Both the position numbers and the translations under genes were made by a program. A DNA stretch of 64,000 bases, from the NCBI RefSeq assembly GCF_011758805.1, contig NZ_JAANOW010000001.1, forward strand, positions 310,001 through 374,000, written 5' to 3'. Below are positions 1 through 7,654 of the stretch, one piece after another; the stretch's first letter is position 1, and each line of letters opens with the position of its first letter. Under the pieces are notes generated by a model, which ran no database searches, was not told the DNA's origin, and was given only the letters and a program-made list of their open reading frames with translations. The stretch comes from Mycolicibacterium fluoranthenivorans. Its GTDB lineage: Bacteria > Actinomycetota > Actinomycetes > Mycobacteriales > Mycobacteriaceae.

Positions 1-213
1 ATCCTCCATCGACTCGCGGGCCAGCGCCACTTCCCATTTCGACGCGTCGGGCGCCGAACCGGCCGGCCCGTCGAACTCGTCGGCGAACAGATAGCCGCCG
101 GCCGGTGGCGCGGCGGGCGGGGGAGCGGCAGGGGTGGCCTGCGCCAGGGGTGTGGGCATGGCGGCGGTCAGCGCGCCGATACCGGTCAGCAACATCATGT
201 CGCGACGATTCAT
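1..213 (-). CDS. Glycoside hydrolase family 16 protein, N-terminal part (cut by window edge)
   Basis: Only the first 71 codons are present; the rest lies beyond the left edge. The protein opens with MNRRDMMLLTGIGAL, a twin-arginine-like export signal, followed by a Pro/Ala-rich linker. Residues 41-61 (YLFADEFDG...SAPDASKW) look like the first strand of GH16 beta-glucanases, which cleave beta-1,3 or related glucans outside the cell. The catalytic ExDxxE motif would lie outside the window, so the family call rests on the N-terminus alone. It starts 13 bases after the MFS stop on the same strand and is probably co-transcribed with it. Confidence 0.6.
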   Translation of the reverse strand, partial: MNRRDMMLLTGIGALTAAMPTPLAQATPAAPPPAAPPAGGYLFADEFDGPAGSAPDASKWEVALARESMED

Positions 214-226
214 CTGGGGACTCCGT

Positions 227-2206
227 TCAGTCGCCGACCGCAACGAGACTCGAGGCCTGCGGGACGATCAGCACCGGGATATCGGTGTGCGCGACGACCG
301 CCGCCGCGACGCTGCCCTGCAGGTGGCCCAGTAATCCGTTGCGACGGTGCGGTCCGAGCACGATCAGGCTTGCGTGGTGTTCCTTGGCCGTCGCGACGAT
401 GCCGTGCCAGGTCGGCGACGCCTCGACTGCCTTACTGCACACCGCAAATCCTGCCTCGGCGGCCAGCGTTGCGCCATAGGCGGCGGTCTGCTCGGCGGAT
501 CGGCGCACCTCAGCGGCTTTGTCGGCCTCCAGATGGCGGCCGTCGGCGGGGGTGAATCCGACGTCGACGGGCTGCCAGACGCACAGCACGAGGGCCTGGC
601 GGCCGGGTGGCAGCGCCGCCGCGGCTGCGGTGATGGCGGCGGCGGCCCGCTCGGTGCCGTCGTAGGCGATGACCACGGGGCCGGGGGAGTCGGTGGCGAA
701 GGAGGGTGGCGGTGGTGCCGCGGCCGGTGCCGGTTCGGCTTCCGGCGCCGGTGCGGGAAGCCCGCGCAGGCGCGCCAGCAGCGGCGGCGAGTACCAGGCC
801 GGTGATTCACCGTCCAAGAACAGGTCCAGGTCGGGGGTCTGCGGACGGGCTCCGCTCAGCGCGTAGACGGCGACACCGAAGACAGCGCCGGCGATCGACA
901 GCCCGAACCCGATCCACAGGGCGATACCGGTGCCGGTGACCAGGTCGTCCGCGGCCGTGGCCGCGAAGTGGGCGAAGATCGGCGCCACCATGAACGCCGC
1001 GACGGCGCGCAGCAACTCGATGATGGCGAACACCCGCTGCAGGCTGTTGGACTGAAGCGAGAAACCGGCGACGAACAAGGCCGGCGCCACTGTGGCCCCC
1101 AGTGCCAGACCGGTCAGCGCCGAGCCGAGCAGGGCCAGCGGCTGATTGCCCGGTAACGACAGCCGGAACACCAGGATCCCGGCGGCCAGCAGCGCCATCC
1201 CGACCAGCGGCAGGTAGTGCATCGCACGCCGGGAGATCACGATGCCGAACACCACGGCCATCACCACCGCGCCGCCCAGCTCGGGCAGATAGATCAGCCC
1301 CACCTGCACCGGGCTGAAGCTCAGCAGGAAGACGTTGGCGGTCAGTGCGGTGGCGGCCACCGATGCGGCCGCGGCGAACAAGGCGACGCCGACGCCGGCG
1401 ACCGGGATGGAACTGGTGAGCATGGTGCGGATGGTCAGCAGCGGGCGGCGGGCCCGGAACTGGTAGACGATCAGCGCGACGATCAGCGCCAGGCCGCCGA
1501 GCATGGGGCCCGTCACGGCCATATCGCCGAAACCGTGGGTGGTCAGTTGTGCGGCGCCGACGAACGCCGCGGTGCAGCCGGCGGTGGCCAGGGCGATCGC
1601 CCACAGGTCGCGCGGTGCGTCCGGGTCGGCGGGCGGCGCGTCGTCGAAGGTGAGGGCGGCCAGGATGAGTGCCGTCAACGCGATCGCGGCGACGATCCAG
1701 AACAGCGGCCGCCAGGCCTGCGATTCGGCCTGCACACCGCCGACGAACGGACCGAGTGCGACGGCCCCGAACACGCACATGTTCATGATGACGGCGGTGT
1801 TGCGCAGCTTGTCGCGGGGGAAACCGATGGTGAGCGGCGGCGCGGCCGCGATGAGCAGCATGCTGGTGGCCAGTCCCTGCAGGACGTGACCGCCGATGAA
1901 CATCCCCGCGTTCTGCGCCGAGGCGGCCAGCACCGAACCCACGACGAGCAGCACGGCGTAGCCGAGCAGCATCCGGCGCTGGGGCAGGTGCTGGGCGAAC
2001 TGGACCGCGAGCACCGTGCCCACGGCATAGGCAGCGTTGCCCAGCCCCGCGGACAGGCTCATCTGCTGCGCGGTCATGTGCAGATCTGCGGAGATGATCG
2101 GCACCAGCGGGTCGAGTGCCGCCGACAGCGCGAGATAGGGGATGAGCGCCAGCGTGACCATGGCGGCCACGGCCGGATACCGTCCGGCCAGCGGTCCCTG
2201 GCGCAT
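227..2206 (-). CDS. MFS transporter fused to a C-terminal universal stress protein domain
   Basis: A 659-residue protein. Roughly the first 470 residues are a run of hydrophobic helices typical of drug-exporter-like major facilitator proteins. A Pro/Ala linker follows, then about 140 residues with a UspA fold: GPVVIAYDGTE at its start and LIVLGPHRRNGLLGHLQGS near its end, close to the G-x2-G-x9-G(S/T) nucleotide-binding motif. The substrate cannot be read. The start is uncertain. I chose ATG 2206 because it begins just before the first membrane helix; in-frame ATGs at 2347 and 2392 would add 47 or 62 residues. A Zur/FurB-like box lies upstream, and the GH16 gene follows. Confidence 0.8.
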   Translation of the reverse strand: MRQGPLAGRYPAVAAMVTLALIPYLALSAALDPLVPIISADLHMTAQQMSLSAGLGNAAYAVGTVLAVQFAQHLPQRRMLLGYAVLLVVGSVLAASAQNAGMFIGGHVLQGLATSMLLIAAAPPLTIGFPRDKLRNTAVIMNMCVFGAVALGPFVGGVQAESQAWRPLFWIVAAIALTALILAALTFDDAPPADPDAPRDLWAIALATAGCTAAFVGAAQLTTHGFGDMAVTGPMLGGLALIVALIVYQFRARRPLLTIRTMLTSSIPVAGVGVALFAAAASVAATALTANVFLLSFSPVQVGLIYLPELGGAVVMAVVFGIVISRRAMHYLPLVGMALLAAGILVFRLSLPGNQPLALLGSALTGLALGATVAPALFVAGFSLQSNSLQRVFAIIELLRAVAAFMVAPIFAHFAATAADDLVTGTGIALWIGFGLSIAGAVFGVAVYALSGARPQTPDLDLFLDGESPAWYSPPLLARLRGLPAPAPEAEPAPAAAPPPPSFATDSPGPVVIAYDGTERAAAAITAAAAALPPGRQALVLCVWQPVDVGFTPADGRHLEADKAAEVRRSAEQTAAYGATLAAEAGFAVCSKAVEASPTWHGIVATAKEHHASLIVLGPHRRNGLLGHLQGSVAAAVVAHTDIPVLIVPQASSLVAVGD

Positions 2207-2320
2207 CAGATCAGCCCGAAACTGTGAATTTGCTGGCAACTTGGCACGGTAAGCGGCCGGCTGGTCATCCGGTTCGGGTCGGCCACGTGTCGCTGCAACT
2301 CCTTCGGACAGGCATTTGTT

Positions 2321-2337
2321 CCCGGGCGTTGCCCGGG
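2321..2337. other. Perfect GC-rich stem-loop in the MFS leader
   Basis: CCCGGGC-GTT-GCCCGGG has 7 paired bases and a 3-base loop. On the minus strand it sits between the Zur-like box and the chosen MFS start, so it would fold in the leader RNA, or in codons of a longer protein. It has no U-tract on either strand, so it is not a classical terminator. Confidence 0.35.
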
Positions 2338-2376
2338 ATTGCCCCATGGTCGATAGCTCTGTTCTATTACCCACGC

Positions 2377-2391
2377 CGAGAATCATTTTCA
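2377..2391 (-). promoter_or_regulatory. Zur/FurB-like box upstream of the MFS-USP gene
   Basis: On the minus strand this reads TGAAAATGATTCTCG. It matches 12 of the 14 defined positions of the actinobacterial Zur box TGAAAATnATTTTCA. It lies 171 bases before the chosen start and overlaps the distal in-frame ATG at 2392. This suggests zinc-dependent repression; no binding data are available here. Confidence 0.45.
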
Positions 2392-2525
2392 TCGGTGGGA
2401 CGATCGCGGTAACGGCATCGTCAACCGCGCAGACAGGTCAATGCTATCGGTCTTCGCGCACCTGGGCGGACTCAGGTCGAGTTCGGGATGCCGAGCAAAC
2501 CCCTTATTTCGTTCACAGACACTAA

Positions 2526-3533
2526 TTAGCTGCGGGATTCGGGGCCGGCCCACCAGTCGAGCACCCGGGTCCCGAAGAACGTCAGCCATTTCGAGGGTGC
2601 ACCGGCGGGGGCGTCGACGTCGAACCACACCCGTCCGGGCAGCGGGCTCGCCTGCAGCCAGGTGCCGTCCGGCCGGCGAGCGCTGCGGAGGAGCGCCACC
2701 GCGTCGGCCATCCGCGGATCGGGTGACACACCGTCGTGTGTGCCGGCCTCGCGGAAGTAGTCGGCGGCGCGCAGCACGTCATAGCGCCAGCGGAACGGGT
2801 AGCCGAACGCGTCGACCCAGTCGGCGACCGGCTGCCCCGTCGACAAGCGGCGGAACAGGCCCCGCGCCAACAGGTATTCCTGCCCGGCCCACCGCGCCGT
2901 TCGCACCGCATCGTCGGGTCCCTTCGCCACCTCATAGGCGAGCAGTCCCTTGAGCGAGTTCAGGGTCGAATGGAACGACGATCGCCTCGACCCGTCCTCC
3001 CACTCGCAGTTCCACCCGCCGTCGGGTAGTTGGTGCTCGAGGAACCAGGCGACGATCCCGTCGATGTCGGCACCGAGCCACACGCCGTTGGCGACGGTCC
3101 AGGCGTTGATGCAGCAGTCCACCTCACCACCCCAGTAGGGCAGCTCGTCATACTCCCAACGACAGTGCTCGGCGAGCAGTTCAGCCGTGCGGCGCCCGCG
3201 CAGTACCGCCGGATCGAGCCCCCATTCGCGCAACGAGTTCAGCGACCAGGTCGTCGCGGTCCAGGGCTGGCCGTGGGTCGCATGCTCCGCTGCACCATCC
3301 TCCCCGTCGCTTCGCTCGCCCGTGTCGAAATCGGCCGGGAAGAACGCGCCGCCCGCCCATTGCCCGTCCGGGTCCTGTGCCGCCAGCAGTCGCGCACCGA
3401 AGCCCTCGGTCGCGACGCGGGCCCGGGTCGCCTGCCAGACCTCGGCGGGCATTCTCATCAGGTCGCGCTCGACCTGCCAGCGCAGCGCAGGATCGGCGTC
3501 GGCAAGCCAGCTGACCAGCGCATCAGATCCCAT
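2526..3533 (-). CDS. Squalene/terpene cyclase-like alpha/alpha-toroid protein
   Basis: A 335-residue protein. It shows repeated toroid-type segments such as DPDGQWAGGAFFPADFD, HQLPDGGWNCEWEDG and RRPDGTWLQ, as in prenyltransferase and squalene-hopene cyclase folds. It is far shorter than true hopene cyclases (about 630-680 residues), and I see no DxDD motif, so enzymatic cyclisation is not supported. The start is ATG 3533 rather than GTG 3566, because the extra 11 residues look like translated upstream DNA. It is a single gene, divergent from the secreted cutinase at 3607. Confidence 0.65.
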   Translation of the reverse strand: MGSDALVSWLADADPALRWQVERDLMRMPAEVWQATRARVATEGFGARLLAAQDPDGQWAGGAFFPADFDTGERSDGEDGAAEHATHGQPWTATTWSLNSLREWGLDPAVLRGRRTAELLAEHCRWEYDELPYWGGEVDCCINAWTVANGVWLGADIDGIVAWFLEHQLPDGGWNCEWEDGSRRSSFHSTLNSLKGLLAYEVAKGPDDAVRTARWAGQEYLLARGLFRRLSTGQPVADWVDAFGYPFRWRYDVLRAADYFREAGTHDGVSPDPRMADAVALLRSARRPDGTWLQASPLPGRVWFDVDAPAGAPSKWLTFFGTRVLDWWAGPESRS

Positions 3534-3606
3534 GTGGCCACCGTAGCCACCGGCGGCGTGCCACACCTCACGTAACGGCGCAGCCGCTGGTGACGATCAT
3601 GTATTC

Positions 3607-4437
3607 GTGATTCGTCGGGTGATAGCAGTGGTTGCGGGGGCGCTTCTCGCGCCCGGTCTCATCGGTCTGTCCGCAGGCCCGGCCGCGGCAGCCCCCGGGT
3701 GCGGGGACTACCACTGGATCGGCGCCGCCGGCTCCGGCCAGCGCGAGGGTGCCGCCCTCGCCGCCAACGCCGGGATGGGCGATGTGGTCTACCAGTCCTA
3801 TCTGCAGATGCGCTCGGCGCTGGCCGCCAGTGGGCGGACCCTCACCGCCGAAGCCGTGCAGTACCCGGCCGCCCCCGTCCCGGCCGACGGTGGCCTACGC
3901 GGGTGGATGAACTTCATGGACAGCGTGCACGCGGGTACCGATGCCACCGCCCATCAGCTGACGGCCTTCACCGCGCAGTGCCCCACGACCAAGGTGATCC
4001 TGGCGGGATACTCGCAGGGCGCCATGGTGATTCATCGCAACCTGCACGACCTCGCCGACGATCCCCAGGTGGTGGCCGCCCTGCTGGTCGCCGACGGCGA
4101 CCGGCTGCCCGGTGACACCACCATCAACATGGGCTCGGCGGCGCTGGCGCCAGGTGTGGGTAAAGGTGTCGCACAAGAGCATTCGTTCCTGGCGTCGACG
4201 GACACCTCGACGCTGCCGGCGCGGATGGGCGCCCGGACCGTCAGCGTCTGCGATGTGGGCGACCCGGTCTGCGATGCCGTCCCCGACCAGGACGCGATGT
4301 CCGCCGCCGGTATCGCCGTCCACACCGGCTACGCGCCGGCCACCGACGGTCTGCACGCCTGGGGCGCGCCGCTGTACAACCTGGTGCTGGCCGACCACAC
4401 CGACACCGGGCTACAGCCCGCGCAGAGCCTCCGGTAG
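3607..4437 (+). CDS. Secreted cutinase-family serine hydrolase
   Basis: A 276-residue protein starting at GTG. It has a signal peptide (about residues 1-30, ending near AAAAP), then an alpha/beta-hydrolase domain with nucleophile motif GYSQG at about residue 138. An acidic region CDVGDPVCD and a histidine in GLHAWG complete a plausible Ser-Asp-His triad. Paired cysteines fit the disulfides of the Culp family. Mycobacterial members act as esterases, lipases or phospholipases at the cell envelope. Its last 27 bases overlap the 3' end of the convergent helR gene. Confidence 0.85.
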   Translation: MIRRVIAVVAGALLAPGLIGLSAGPAAAAPGCGDYHWIGAAGSGQREGAALAANAGMGDVVYQSYLQMRSALAASGRTLTAEAVQYPAAPVPADGGLRGWMNFMDSVHAGTDATAHQLTAFTAQCPTTKVILAGYSQGAMVIHRNLHDLADDPQVVAALLVADGDRLPGDTTINMGSAALAPGVGKGVAQEHSFLASTDTSTLPARMGARTVSVCDVGDPVCDAVPDQDAMSAAGIAVHTGYAPATDGLHAWGAPLYNLVLADHTDTGLQPAQSLR

Positions 4438-6585
4438 CGGACCGGTGTGCAGCACGCCGAGACGCTGGGTGGCACGGGTCAGCGCGACGTAGAGGTCGGC
4501 CGATCCGCGCGCACCGCCCTCGGCCAGGATCCGTTGCGGTTCGACCACCAGGACGGCGTCGTACTCCAGGCCCTTGGTCTGCGATGCGGGTACGGTGCCC
4601 GGCACGCCGGGTGGTCCGATCACCACGCAGGTGCCGGGCAGGCGGTCCTCCTCGGCCACGAACTGCGCTATCGCCGAGGGTAATTCATCCGCGTCGAGCT
4701 GTCGTGCCCACGGCGCGAAGCCTGATGCCCGCACCGATTCCGGCGGGGTCACCTCGGGTGCGAACTCCGCGAGCAGGGCTGCCGCGACGGCCATGATCTC
4801 CGCGGGGGTCCGGTAGTTCACCGACAGCGAGCGGTACACCCACCGGCCCGGGACGTACGGTGCCAGCATCGCATCCCAGGACCGCGCACCGGCTTCGGAG
4901 CGGCGCTGGGCCAGATCGCCGACGATGGTGAACGACCGTGCGGGGCAGCGCCGCATGAGCACCCGCCAGTCCATCTCGGACAGCTCCTGCGCCTCGTCGA
5001 CCACCACATGCCGGTACGTCCAATCCCGGTCGGCGGCAGCGCGTTCGACGAGATCGCGGGTATCGCGTTCGGAGAACCTGTCGGCGAGGTCCTCGGCCGC
5101 CAGGATGTCCTGGGCGAGCAACCGGTCCTCATCGTCCATCAGTTCTTCGCGGGCGACCATCAGGTCCAGGACGCCCTTGGCGTAGGCCTCCTGCTTCTTG
5201 CGTTCGCGGGCGGCGGCCCGGTCGGCGGCCTTGTCCCGGCCGAGCAGGTCGACCAGTTCGTCGAGCAGCGGTACGTCCGACACCGTCCACGCCTGGCCGT
5301 CGGCCCGCCAGAGCGCCTCGTCGGCACCCGCGGCGCGCAACCGCTCCTTGGACGAATACAGCTGCGAAAGAACGGATTCCGGAGTCAGTAGCGGCCATAG
5401 TTCGTCGATGGCGGCGTGGAACGCGGTGTTCTCGGCCAGGTCCTCGAGCAGGTCGGTACGCATCTGCTCCCAGGCGTTCTTGTCCGACCGGGACAGCCAG
5501 CCTCGGCCGATACGGGCGATGGCCCGCTCGGTCAGGACGTAGGTGACGATATCGATGAAGACCGCGCGGGCCTGATTGTGCGGATGGCCGCTGCCGCGGG
5601 CCTCTTCCCGGGCCCACTGTGCGGTCTCCGCGTCGATGCGCACCGTGACATCCGAGAGCTCGATGGTCAGCGGCTCCTCGGGCAGGCGTTGGCGGTCGGC
5701 GACCGCCGCGGCGAGCACCTCGAGCATGCGCAGCGAGCCCTTGATCCGCGCCACGGCCGGGGCGTCCTCGGCGGTGACCCGCAGACCGGGCACCAGGTCG
5801 CCGGTGGTGGTGAACACCACGTCGGTCTCGCCGAGGGAGGGCAGCACCCGGCCGATGTGCTCCAGGAAGGCGGGGCTCGGCCCGACGACCAGCGCGCCGT
5901 GCCGCTCGATCTGCTCCCGGCGGGTGTAGAGCAGATAGGCCACCCGGTGCAGGGCCACCACGGTCTTTCCGGTGCCGGGCCCACCCTCGATCACCAGCAC
6001 TCCGGGATGGTCGAGCCGGATGATCTCGTCCTGTTCGGCCTGGATGGTCGCGACGATGTCCCGCATCCCGTCACCGCGCGGGGCGTTGACCGCCGCCAGC
6101 AGCGCGGCGTCCCCACCGGTGGCGGCGTCGGGGCGGCCCAGCACCTCGTCGGTGAAGCTGACCAATCGCCTTCCGAGCGTGCGGAATTGGCGCCGCAGCC
6201 GCATACTCTCCGGGTTCGCCGCGGTGGCCGTGTAGAACGCCCGCGATGCGGGGGCGCGCCAGTCCTGCAGCAGTGGCTCGTAGCCGTCCTCCGGATCGAA
6301 CAGGCCGAGCCGCCCGATGTACATCCGCTCGCCGGACTCGGAGTCCAGCCGTCCGAAGCACAGCCCGCTGTCGGCGACGTCGAGGCGATTCATCTCCCGC
6401 GCGAGAGCCCGCACGCCGACATCGCGTTCCAGCAGCGTCGCACCGTCCTGGGCGTCGATATCACCGCGCAGCGCGGCGTCGTAGCGTTGTTTGGCCGCCG
6501 AGCGCTCGGTGTCCAGCCGGGTATACAGGCGGTCCACGTACTGCCGTTCCGACCGCAGTTCGTCGTCGTAATCTCCGCTAGTCAC
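4411..6585 (-). CDS. helR: RNA polymerase recycling motor ATPase, HelD/HelR family
   Basis: A 724-residue UvrD-like superfamily I ATPase. It has a charged N-terminal helical segment (residues about 5-65, expected to form the coiled coil that enters the RNA polymerase secondary channel), Walker A GGPGTGKT (201-208), Walker B VVDEAQEL, and late motifs QTKGLEYD and YVALTRA. Family members displace stalled RNA polymerase, and HelR-type proteins can confer rifamycin tolerance. The start is GTG 6585 because GGGGGA lies 4 bases ahead of it; the in-frame TTG at 6597 lies inside that ribosome-binding run. The HxlR regulator gene ends 48 bases upstream on the same strand. HelD and HelR cannot be told apart from sequence alone. 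Confidence 0.85.
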   Translation of the reverse strand: MTSGDYDDELRSERQYVDRLYTRLDTERSAAKQRYDAALRGDIDAQDGATLLERDVGVRALAREMNRLDVADSGLCFGRLDSESGERMYIGRLGLFDPEDGYEPLLQDWRAPASRAFYTATAANPESMRLRRQFRTLGRRLVSFTDEVLGRPDAATGGDAALLAAVNAPRGDGMRDIVATIQAEQDEIIRLDHPGVLVIEGGPGTGKTVVALHRVAYLLYTRREQIERHGALVVGPSPAFLEHIGRVLPSLGETDVVFTTTGDLVPGLRVTAEDAPAVARIKGSLRMLEVLAAAVADRQRLPEEPLTIELSDVTVRIDAETAQWAREEARGSGHPHNQARAVFIDIVTYVLTERAIARIGRGWLSRSDKNAWEQMRTDLLEDLAENTAFHAAIDELWPLLTPESVLSQLYSSKERLRAAGADEALWRADGQAWTVSDVPLLDELVDLLGRDKAADRAAARERKKQEAYAKGVLDLMVAREELMDDEDRLLAQDILAAEDLADRFSERDTRDLVERAAADRDWTYRHVVVDEAQELSEMDWRVLMRRCPARSFTIVGDLAQRRSEAGARSWDAMLAPYVPGRWVYRSLSVNYRTPAEIMAVAAALLAEFAPEVTPPESVRASGFAPWARQLDADELPSAIAQFVAEEDRLPGTCVVIGPPGVPGTVPASQTKGLEYDAVLVVEPQRILAEGGARGSADLYVALTRATQRLGVLHTGPLPEALRGL

Positions 6586-6589
6586 AGTT

Positions 6590-6595
6590 TCCCCC
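6590..6595 (-). promoter_or_regulatory. Ribosome binding site deciding the helR start
   Basis: On the minus strand GGGGGA is followed by AACT and then GTG at 6585. This placement favours GTG 6585 over TTG 6597. Confidence 0.6.
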
Positions 6596-6633
6596 AACGC
6601 GCCCGAACGTCCGTGAGTTCCAGGCCGGGGAAG

Positions 6634-7317
6634 TCAGGCACGCAGGGACGCACCGCCCGGCAGGCGCCGCTCGACGATACCGGTCAGCTGGGCCATCGCG
6701 TCGGCGTCGCCGGTGACCTCCAGATCACCCCTGGCGATGGCCTCGCCCAAGGTGACGTGTCGCCCGGCGATCGCGAGGAACGTCGCGGCGGTGGTCCGGA
6801 CGGTGACGTCGGCCGCAGGAGCGGCGCCGGCCTTGACCCGCAGCCGGCCGTCCCGGACGTGCAGACAGGCGCTGCTGCCGTCGATGTGGAACTGGTAGAC
6901 CGCAGCGAAATCGGCGGGTATCTCGTCGTCGTCGGCGGCGGCCAGGAAGCCGAGCGCCCACTCGGCGCGGAAGGTCTCCTCGACGGACTCGACGCCGGCC
7001 ATCTGGTGCCGCGCGCCCCAGAGCGCGAGCGGCACGGTGGCCTTCGCGAGCTCGATGCCCGACGGGGTGAGTTCGTAGGCCACCGCCGCAGTGGGCTGGT
7101 CGAGGACGAGCGTGCGGGTGACGACGCCGTCGGCCTCGAGCTGCCGGACCCGGGTGGCCAGCAGGCTGGTGCCGATACCGGTCAGCGCCTCCGCGAGCTG
7201 CGTGTACCGCTTCGGCCCGGATGCCAGCTCCCGGACTATCAGCAGCGTCCAGCGTTCGCCCACCACATCGAGGGCGTGGGCGAGACCGCAGAACTGACCG
7301 TAATTGCGCCGGGACAT
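6634..7317 (-). CDS. HxlR-type transcriptional regulator with SCP2 sterol-carrier-like domain
   Basis: A 227-residue protein. Residues about 8-95 form an HxlR winged helix (conserved FCGLAHALDVVGERWTLLIVREL, here split by Cys10, plus a recognition region TSLLATRVRQLEADGVV). Residues about 120-225 resemble the SCP2 sterol-binding fold, a common pairing in actinobacterial HxlR proteins that suggests lipid sensing. A TAGGCT -10 element lies 7 bases before the ATG, suggesting a leaderless transcript. Inverted repeats at 7351-7395 in the divergent promoter are candidate operators. helR follows by 48 bases, so the two may be co-regulated. Confidence 0.85.
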   Translation of the reverse strand: MSRRNYGQFCGLAHALDVVGERWTLLIVRELASGPKRYTQLAEALTGIGTSLLATRVRQLEADGVVTRTLVLDQPTAAVAYELTPSGIELAKATVPLALWGARHQMAGVESVEETFRAEWALGFLAAADDDEIPADFAAVYQFHIDGSSACLHVRDGRLRVKAGAAPAADVTVRTTAATFLAIAGRHVTLGEAIARGDLEVTGDADAMAQLTGIVERRLPGGASLRA

Positions 7318-7324
7318 GCCGAGA

Positions 7325-7330
7325 AGCCTA
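7325..7330 (-). promoter_or_regulatory. -10 element (TAGGCT) of the HxlR gene, leaderless arrangement
   Basis: TAGGCT on the minus strand lies 7 bases before the ATG at 7317, the distance expected if transcription begins at the start codon. Confidence 0.45.
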
Positions 7331-7350
7331 CCGCAGTGCTCCTCAATGCT

Positions 7351-7395
7351 TATGTGAACTGAAATAACATAGTGCGCACTTCAATTTCTTATGTT
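7351..7395. promoter_or_regulatory. Cluster of inverted repeats between the HxlR gene and a small ORF
   Basis: The region holds TATGT (7351-7355), AACATA (7366-7371), the perfect palindrome AGTGCGCACT (7371-7380) and TATGTT (7390-7395). TATGT/ACATA and AACATA/TATGTT form overlapping inverted pairs. The AT-rich dyads stand out from the GC-rich surroundings and are likely operators, plausibly for the adjacent HxlR protein. Confidence 0.45.
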
Positions 7396-7429
7396 AGATT
7401 TCCGGCAGGTGAGACGACGAGGAGATGTC

Positions 7430-7654
7430 ATGGCTGCATCGATCGGTGCCGGAACTCATGCCGGGACACCTGGGCCGGCCCGCCGGCTGGTGATGACCCG
7501 GCTGGTGATGATGTTGTGGCACGTGCTGGCGCGTGAATGGATCGCCGAGTCCGGGCAGCCGGACCCCGGGGTGCGACGGCGGCGGTACTACCCGCCCAGG
7601 CGGGATCGCGTCATCGAAGAGGCGGCGATGTCACGCGAGATGTATCGGCTCTGA
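7430..7654 (+). CDS. Small hypothetical basic protein, 74 residues
   Basis: The start is ATG 7430, preceded by GAGGAG at good spacing, rather than the ATG at 7391 that lies within the operator cluster. It has a Gly/Ala-rich N-terminus, a middle hydrophobic stretch (LVMTRLVMMLWHVLA) and an Arg-rich tail (RRRRYYPPRRDR). I do not recognise a family. It is divergent from the HxlR gene across the repeat cluster, and its last 24 bases overlap the convergent padR-type gene. Confidence 0.5.
   Translation: MAASIGAGTHAGTPGPARRLVMTRLVMMLWHVLAREWIAESGQPDPGVRRRRYYPPRRDRVIEEAAMSREMYRL

Larger units (their letters stand above)
2207..2525. other. 319-base intergenic/leader region of the MFS gene
   Basis: This is the only gap over 300 bases. 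It may contain an N-terminal extension of the MFS protein, since the reading frame stays open up to 2392. It holds a perfect GC hairpin at 2321-2337 and a Fur/Zur-type palindrome at 2377-2391. I see no other gene in it on either strand. Confidence 0.6.

Noticed and set aside
1217..2227. 336-residue His/Gln-rich open frame on the plus strand
   Set aside because: It is antisense to the MFS-USP gene, which has strong membrane-helix and domain evidence.
2321..2337. Intrinsic terminator
   Set aside because: The hairpin has no U-tract after it on either strand and lies in a leader rather than after a gene.
5416..7362. 648-residue open frame on the plus strand
   Set aside because: It lies opposite helR and the HxlR gene, both with clear motifs, and has the Arg/Gly/Gln-rich composition of an antisense frame in high-GC DNA.
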